Of a stretch of 64,000 nucleotides of DNA, positions 60,209-64,000 are shown one piece after another; the first letter of the stretch is position 1; each line of letters begins with the position of its first letter. Below the pieces are notes generated by a model that saw only the letters and a program-made list of their open reading frames with translations, ran no database searches and was not told the DNA's origin. This stretch comes from Halosolutus amylolyticus (GTDB lineage: Archaea; Halobacteriota; Halobacteria; Halobacteriales; Natrialbaceae). The stretch covers positions 179,051 to 243,050 of the forward strand of contig NZ_JALIQP010000005.1 in assembly GCF_023566055.1 (NCBI RefSeq), written 5' to 3'. The translations under genes and the position numbers were made by a program.

Positions 60209-60544
60209 GTGACCTCGAGCGACGACGGCGGCTACGTGCACGAACCCGGAGCGTTCGACGAGGACGGGACGCGCCGGGAGTCGACCGACGACGCGCCCGG
60301 GAAGGTCGCTTCGACCGACGACCGGGTCGGCGATCCGCCCCATCCCGAGACGGCCGATCGGGAGTTCGACTGGCGCGGCTGGGCGCTCGTCGCCGTCATC
60401 GGCTTCGCGTTCGTCGTCGCTCCGGTGGCGATCCTCCTGTTCCCGCCCGGTGCCGAGGGCTACCGGTTCGCGCTGCTCATCTTGCCGCTCTTTCCCGCCC
60501 TCCTGCTGGCGCTGACCGCCGTCTGGGCGACGACGCGGCCCTGA
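60209..60544 (+). CDS. Two-helix membrane protein with acidic N-terminus (111 aa)
   Basis: GTG start, VTSSDDGGYVHEPGAFDEDG and an acidic ~50-residue disordered region, then WRGWALVAVIGFAFVVAPVA and RFALLILPLFPALLLALTAV, two transmembrane helices. The frame is open upstream to 60110, but that part lies in the second-family palindrome, so the GTG at 60209 is preferred. No family recognised. Confidence 0.6.
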   Translation: MTSSDDGGYVHEPGAFDEDGTRRESTDDAPGKVASTDDRVGDPPHPETADREFDWRGWALVAVIGFAFVVAPVAILLFPPGAEGYRFALLILPLFPALLLALTAVWATTRP

Positions 60545-60618
60545 CTGCTCACATCCTGGCGCATTCGGCGTCGGCTACTCGCTGCGCGTCGTTGCGGAGT
60601 CGAAAACGATTCCTCTTA

Positions 60619-60696
60619 TACGGATCGTTGTAACGTTTTACCGGTTATCGCCCAACCGGGGCGGCGATCACCGGTAACGAGTCACAACAGACCGTA
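60619..60696 (-). repeat. TGA-associated palindromic element, copy G
   Basis: 78 bp; the element starts immediately after the TGA stop of the minus-strand gene at 60697-61008. The far end reads TAA instead of TGA. Its core stem (TTACCGGTTATCGCC / GGCGATCACCGGTAA) is a third type, not shared with the other copies. Confidence 0.82.
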
Positions 60697-61008
60697 TCAG
60701 TGCTCGGCCTCGAGGAACTCCTCGAGCCGTGTCAGTACGGCCGATCCGTGGACGACGTCCTGCTGGGGTGTCTCGTCTTGGTCGACGTACTCGCCGAGCG
60801 CGTCGTGGAGGCGACGCGCCTGATAGCCGGTGAGCGTCTCCGCACCGGATTCGATCGTCTCGACCAGTTCGAGCGTCCAGTCCGGCGGGGACTCGTCGTC
60901 GTCGAGCGCGTCGTCGACGCGCGTCGACAGGACGTGGTGGACGACCCACTGCTCTTCTCTGGAGAGCGTGACTTCGTGCGTCTCGGTTTCCTGGGGTGTG
61001 GAACTCAT
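60697..61008 (-). CDS. Conserved hypothetical haloarchaeal protein, 103 aa
   Basis: Acidic helical protein: MSSTPQETETHEVTLSREEQ, WVVHHVLSTRVDDALDDDES, WTLELVETIESGAETLTGYQ and ARRLHDALGEYVDQDETPQQ. It looks like a small helical bundle; no name recalled with confidence. An AT-rich patch near 61062-61068 on the minus strand (TTTATTA) would give a leader of ~30 nt. Its stop borders palindromic element copy G. Confidence 0.65.
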   Translation of the reverse strand: MSSTPQETETHEVTLSREEQWVVHHVLSTRVDDALDDDESPPDWTLELVETIESGAETLTGYQARRLHDALGEYVDQDETPQQDVVHGSAVLTRLEEFLEAEH

Positions 61009-61285
61009 TACGTCACACGGACCGATTTGTCGGCCCTCGGGCAACGCTACGAAGGGCGGTGTAATAAACCTTGTTACCAATTGGCATGGTGGCGGCGACG
61101 GCGTCGCGTCTCGGGCCAGTCTGCCGGGCGAGAACGCCGTGCAACCGATCGCGTTCGGAGCCGTCCGGCCAGCCGATCGCGGAGGTCGCCGCAGGTATCG
61201 TCCGATCGACCGATCGCGGACGGTCGTCTCGAAGGCTCGATCGAAAACGGGGCCTTCGGCGGCAGTTCGTGGGTCGCGAGGGATC

Positions 61286-61852
61286 TCAGTCCGATCGGAC
61301 GTCCCGGCGCATCGCGATCTCGAACCACGGGCAGAGCCGAAGCTGGCGGTACCACTCGGGGTTCGAGTGGAGCCGTTCGTAGGGGACCCACATGAGGCCG
61401 GCGACCTCCTCCTCGTCGGGATCGAGCGTCGTGTCCGTCAGCGTAAGCTGGAGAACGGCACAGACCTCGTGTTCGACGCCGGCGTTCTCGAAGTAGCGCT
61501 TGTACTCGAAGCGATCGGTCAGGCGCAGGTCGTCGTACTGGTCGGGCGTGATCCCCAGTTCCTCCTCGAGCCGCTGGCGGGTGGCCTCCTCCTGGCTCTG
61601 GCCCTGGACGGGGTGGGAGGCGACGGTGCCGTCCCAGTACGTGCCCCAGAGGCGCTTTCCGGGAGCCCGCTGGGCGAGCAGGATGTTGTCCTCATCGTCG
61701 AAAACGAGCGAGGTGAACGCCCGATGGCGGATACCGTCGCCCGTGTGGGCCTCGAGACGGTTGACGAGGTCGAGTTCGGTGTCGTCTTCGTCGACGGCGA
61801 TGACGTCCTGAGATGCGTTTTCGTGCGGGAGGTCGTCCTCCTGGGTGCTCAT
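61286..61852 (-). CDS. idi: Isopentenyl-diphosphate isomerase, type 1
   Basis: A 188-residue Nudix-fold enzyme interconverting IPP and DMAPP for isoprenoid lipid synthesis. HTGDGIRHRAFTSLVFDDED, LLAQRAPGKRLWGTYWDGTV, RQRLEEELGITPDQYDD and FENAGVEHEVCAVLQLTLTD match type 1 IDI; the EHEVC segment holds the conserved glutamates. The position of the usual catalytic Cys (VCGHP in bacteria) reads VASHP here, so Ala replaces Cys. Start ATG at 61852. Confidence 0.9.
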   Translation of the reverse strand: MSTQEDDLPHENASQDVIAVDEDDTELDLVNRLEAHTGDGIRHRAFTSLVFDDEDNILLAQRAPGKRLWGTYWDGTVASHPVQGQSQEEATRQRLEEELGITPDQYDDLRLTDRFEYKRYFENAGVEHEVCAVLQLTLTDTTLDPDEEEVAGLMWVPYERLHSNPEWYRQLRLCPWFEIAMRRDVRSD

Positions 61853-61940
61853 ACGCCCACAATTACGGCGGCTCTTGAAACCAGTATCGGCTCGATCGCC
61901 TCGAGCGTGTCGGCGTGGTCGCGATGCCCGCGAGCGGCCG

Positions 61941-62918
61941 TCAGCGATCGCCGTCGTTCGACACTGAGATCGGCCACAGCTCTCCGTCGTCGGGATCCGG
62001 CTGATAGCCGTCACCGACGGCGAACCTGAGCGCCGTCGGCTTCGTCTCGAGGTGTAGCGTTCGGGTCTCGAGCATCTCCCCGTCGAGGCTGTACTCGACC
62101 GCGTCCCGCCGACTGTCGAGGACGAGCGACGGCGTCCGGCGCCGGACGATGTGCGTGCTGTCCGCGCCGAACAGGCCCTCGAGCGCCGCGCCGCCGAGCA
62201 GGTCGGTCGTCGCGGCGTCTTCGACGATCGTGACCTCGAACAGGCCGTCCTCGACGTTTGCCTGCGCTGCGCGGCTCCCGCTGAACCGCCGGCAGTTTCC
62301 GACGAAGACGAACAGGGCCTCGCCCTCCCAGGCCCGTGCCGACTCGCCGTTCGGTCCCGCGGCCGTCTCCAGTCGTAACGGGAGCGAGTCGAACGAGCCG
62401 ATCGTATCCAGCGTGTTCTTGACGTACGCGAGCACGCCCAACTCGGCTTTGCTCTCCGAGGTCGTCTCGCTGCTCGCTTCGGCGGTGACACCCCCCACAC
62501 AGGAGTTGACGAAGAGCCGCTCGTCCGCGGTCCCGACGTCGATCGATCGGCGTCGACCCTCCTCGATCACGGCAAAGGCGTGTTCGATCCCCCGAACGCC
62601 GACGTTCGTCGCGAAGTTGTTGCCCGTCCCGGCAGGGACGACGGCCGCGGTCGTCGTTTCGAGTTCGTCCGCTTCCCCGATCCCGTTGACGACCCCGTTG
62701 AGGGTCCCGTCGCCGCCGGCCGCGGCAACGAGGTCCGCGTCGGGCGCGGCCTCGCGGGCCAGGCGCTTCGCGTCACCGCTCTCCTCGGTCTTTCGGATCT
62801 CGAAGCCATGCTGGACCCCGAGTTCGATCACGTCGTCGACGTGGTCCTCGCTCCCGCTTACGGGATTGAGGACGAGAACGCGATCGCTCGCTCCGTCGGA
62901 TCCCATGCTGCGGTTCAT
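61941..62918 (-). CDS. Diacylglycerol kinase-family lipid kinase
   Basis: A 325-residue DAGK/YegS-type kinase. RVLVLNPVSGSEDHVDDVIE, the nucleotide motif VAAAGGDGTLNGVVNGIGEA, TAAVVPAGTGNNFATNVGVR and, in the C-terminal domain, FVNSCVGGVTAEASSETTSE and VEDGLFEVTIVEDAATTDLL. It phosphorylates a lipid alcohol (diacylglycerol, dialkylglycerol or sphingoid-like) with ATP. Start at 62918 (MNRSMGSDG); an ATG four codons in is also possible. Divergent from the PHP gene. Confidence 0.9.
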   Translation of the reverse strand: MNRSMGSDGASDRVLVLNPVSGSEDHVDDVIELGVQHGFEIRKTEESGDAKRLAREAAPDADLVAAAGGDGTLNGVVNGIGEADELETTTAAVVPAGTGNNFATNVGVRGIEHAFAVIEEGRRRSIDVGTADERLFVNSCVGGVTAEASSETTSESKAELGVLAYVKNTLDTIGSFDSLPLRLETAAGPNGESARAWEGEALFVFVGNCRRFSGSRAAQANVEDGLFEVTIVEDAATTDLLGGAALEGLFGADSTHIVRRRTPSLVLDSRRDAVEYSLDGEMLETRTLHLETKPTALRFAVGDGYQPDPDDGELWPISVSNDGDR

Positions 62919-62960
62919 GCCGGCCGCACGCAAAAGGGCCTCCCCGGCGTTTGCCCCTGT

Positions 62961-63686
62961 ATGTACGCCGTCGACCTCCACACGCACACGCGATTCTTCC
63001 ACGGCCGTCGCACCCTCGGTGACCGGTTCGACCCGCTCGGCGTTCGACTCCTCGCCGCGGCGGCCGAGCGACGCGGCCTCGACGGGATCGCGACGACCAA
63101 CCACGATTACTACACGGCGTTCGACCCCTCTTCGACGCTCGAGACCCTCCCGGGGATCGAGATCACGACCGATCGCGGCCACGTCCTCGTCGTCGGCCCC
63201 GATCCGCCGGCGGCGACGAAGCCGGGGGCACTCTCCCCGGACGAGGCCGTCGCACTCGCTCACGACCGGGACTGCGCCGCGATCGTCGCCCATCCCTTCC
63301 GGAACAGCACGGTGCGGGAACTCGAGGAGGTCCCGTTCGACGCGATCGAGGTCAACGGTAAACACCCGCGCTCGCAGCCGCTCGTCGAGGAACTCGCGGC
63401 CGAGCGGGACCTCCCACTGGTCGGCGGCAGCGACGCTCACTACCCCTTCGAGGTGGGGCGGGCGTACACCGTCGTCGACGCGGACCGGCTCACCCCCGCG
63501 TCGATCGTCGACGCGATCCGCGACGGGAACGTCAGCGCGCGCGTCTCCCGCTCCTCGCTCGATCGGGCCCTGCGCCGGGGATACCGGGCGATCCACCGCC
63601 GCAAGCACGTGATCGACGCGATCGAACGACCGACGCCCGGCGTCGGGGTGCCGCCCGGTGAAAACGAAGCGGGCGGCGGCGAGTGA
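62961..63686 (+). CDS. PHP-domain phosphoesterase
   Basis: A 241-residue PHP protein. Metal-binding motifs: YAVDLHTHTRFFHGRRTLGD, GIATTNHDYYTAFDP, LPGIEITTDRGHVLVVGPD, AAIVAHPFRNSTVRELEEVP, AIEVNGKHPRSQPLVEELAA and LVGGSDAHYPFEVGRAYTVV. These match PHP-family phosphoesterases (histidinol-phosphatase-like, or the 3',5'-nucleoside bisphosphatase group); the substrate is open. GCAAAAGG near 62930 lies about 27 bp upstream, so the ATG is probably leaderless. Confidence 0.9.
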   Translation: MYAVDLHTHTRFFHGRRTLGDRFDPLGVRLLAAAAERRGLDGIATTNHDYYTAFDPSSTLETLPGIEITTDRGHVLVVGPDPPAATKPGALSPDEAVALAHDRDCAAIVAHPFRNSTVRELEEVPFDAIEVNGKHPRSQPLVEELAAERDLPLVGGSDAHYPFEVGRAYTVVDADRLTPASIVDAIRDGNVSARVSRSSLDRALRRGYRAIHRRKHVIDAIERPTPGVGVPPGENEAGGGE

Positions 63687-63809
63687 TGAGGACGCAGCAA
63701 AAACGGGTCTGGCGGGCGAAGATCGTCTCTTACGGAGAATCAAGGAGAAAGCCCCGCCCTTCACAGTAGACGCCGAACCTAATTCACGACACTGCTGGTG
63801 AAGTTGTCT
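63687..63809. other. Probable left end of an insertion sequence
   Basis: Between the PHP stop and the transposase-like gene, G+C drops. It contains AATCAAGGAGAAAGCCCCGC and CCTTCAC, which resembles the common haloarchaeal hairpin sequence at the ends of IS200/IS605-type elements, but only half of the hairpin is present. Terminal repeats could not be defined because the right end is outside the window. Confidence 0.35.
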
Positions 63810-64000
63810 ATGGTCAAGACAACCGAAGCAAAACAGGTCTGTCGTGCCGCATCAACTCTTGTCTACCCAGAACTCGACTTTGACATCAAGTCGTGTGGAA
63901 AGTACACGAGAGAGGACTTTCTCGAAGTCCTCTCTCGGATCGCTTTTGATCAAGAGTTCGCCAATACAGGCGGGAAAACGTACCAGTTAGATCACAAGGA
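63810..64000 (+). CDS. Probable transposase, N-terminal fragment (runs off window)
   Basis: First 63 residues of an open frame: MVKTTEAKQVCRAASTLVYP, ELDFDIKSCGKYTREDFLEV, LSRIAFDQEFANTGGKTYQL. It is much less acidic and lower in G+C (roughly half) than its neighbours, with A/T-ending codons (ACA, GAA, AAA, TTT) rare elsewhere here. This composition and the N-terminal pattern are typical of haloarchaeal transposases, but I cannot assign an IS family from the fragment. Confidence 0.5.
   Translation, partial: MVKTTEAKQVCRAASTLVYPELDFDIKSCGKYTREDFLEVLSRIAFDQEFANTGGKTYQLDHK

Noticed and set aside
5616..60699. Palindromic elements as ordinary intrinsic terminators
   Set aside because: They lack a consistent T-tract, keep fixed length and conserved ends, and are bracketed by direct TGA repeats; a terminator role may be secondary but does not explain the flanks.

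Overview
The window comes from a haloarchaeal chromosome. The DNA is GC-rich (roughly two thirds G+C) and the proteins are very acidic. TATA-like boxes sit about 25-30 bp upstream of many start codons, which suggests leaderless transcripts. The gene set is diagnostic: archaeosine tRNA enzymes TgtA and ArcS, Pus10, TrmY, SecDF, NOB1, aIF5B, a split GMP synthase, an Orc1/Cdc6 gene, HTH_10 (bacterio-opsin activator type) regulators and HalOD1. A Natrialbales-type genus is plausible, but I cannot fix it from the sequence alone.

Layout. 0-10 kb: the 3' end of a formate dehydrogenase alpha gene, a YIP1 membrane protein, two HTH regulators, a SAMP/MoaD-like modifier with a MoaD-related partner, a DUF2071 protein, a GT4 glycosyltransferase and a GNAT acetyltransferase. 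10.1-11.6 kb: a 1.5 kb non-coding stretch with a 21 bp inverted repeat near its ends, next to orc1/cdc6 (candidate origin). 13-16.2 kb: a coupled operon of a RecA-like protein, a small protein and a B-family polymerase with altered catalytic motifs. 16.5-18.8 kb: a response-regulator pair. 18.7-19.6 kb: a nested palindromic element and a frameshifted CBS-domain pseudogene. 20-30 kb: arcS, small regulators, a nosL / nosY-nosF-nosD copper-maturation set and tgtA. 30-34 kb: an acidic secreted repeat protein, a NUDIX hydrolase and PadR. 34.6-34.9 kb: tRNA-Pro(CGG) with a 23 bp duplication of its 3' end. 35-45 kb: trmY, an HtrA protease, pus10, rnhB, a cation antiporter and secFD. 45-58 kb: MOSC, pgi, a CPBP protease, NOB1/PRC-barrel, aIF5B, pyrG and guaA-B. 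58-64 kb: MogA, an oxidoreductase, type 1 IPP isomerase, a lipid kinase, a PHP protein, and the start of a probable transposase at the right edge.

Functional links. Four tRNA-modification enzymes form two two-step pathways: TgtA then ArcS for archaeosine-15, and Pus10 then TrmY for N1-methylpseudouridine-54. FdhA, the MoaD-like proteins, MOSC and MogA share a molybdenum-cofactor theme. PyrG, GuaA-B and a small partner form a nucleotide-synthesis operon.

Most striking signal. A family of seven 78-80 bp palindromic elements (TACGG...CCGTA termini) is present. In all seven copies the element starts immediately after the TGA stop codon of a gene. Five copies carry an exact second TGA at the far end and two differ there by one base. 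This looks like a small mobile element that inserts at TGA stop codons and regenerates the stop by target-site duplication. A second, unrelated palindrome family (two copies) also sits at gene 3' ends.
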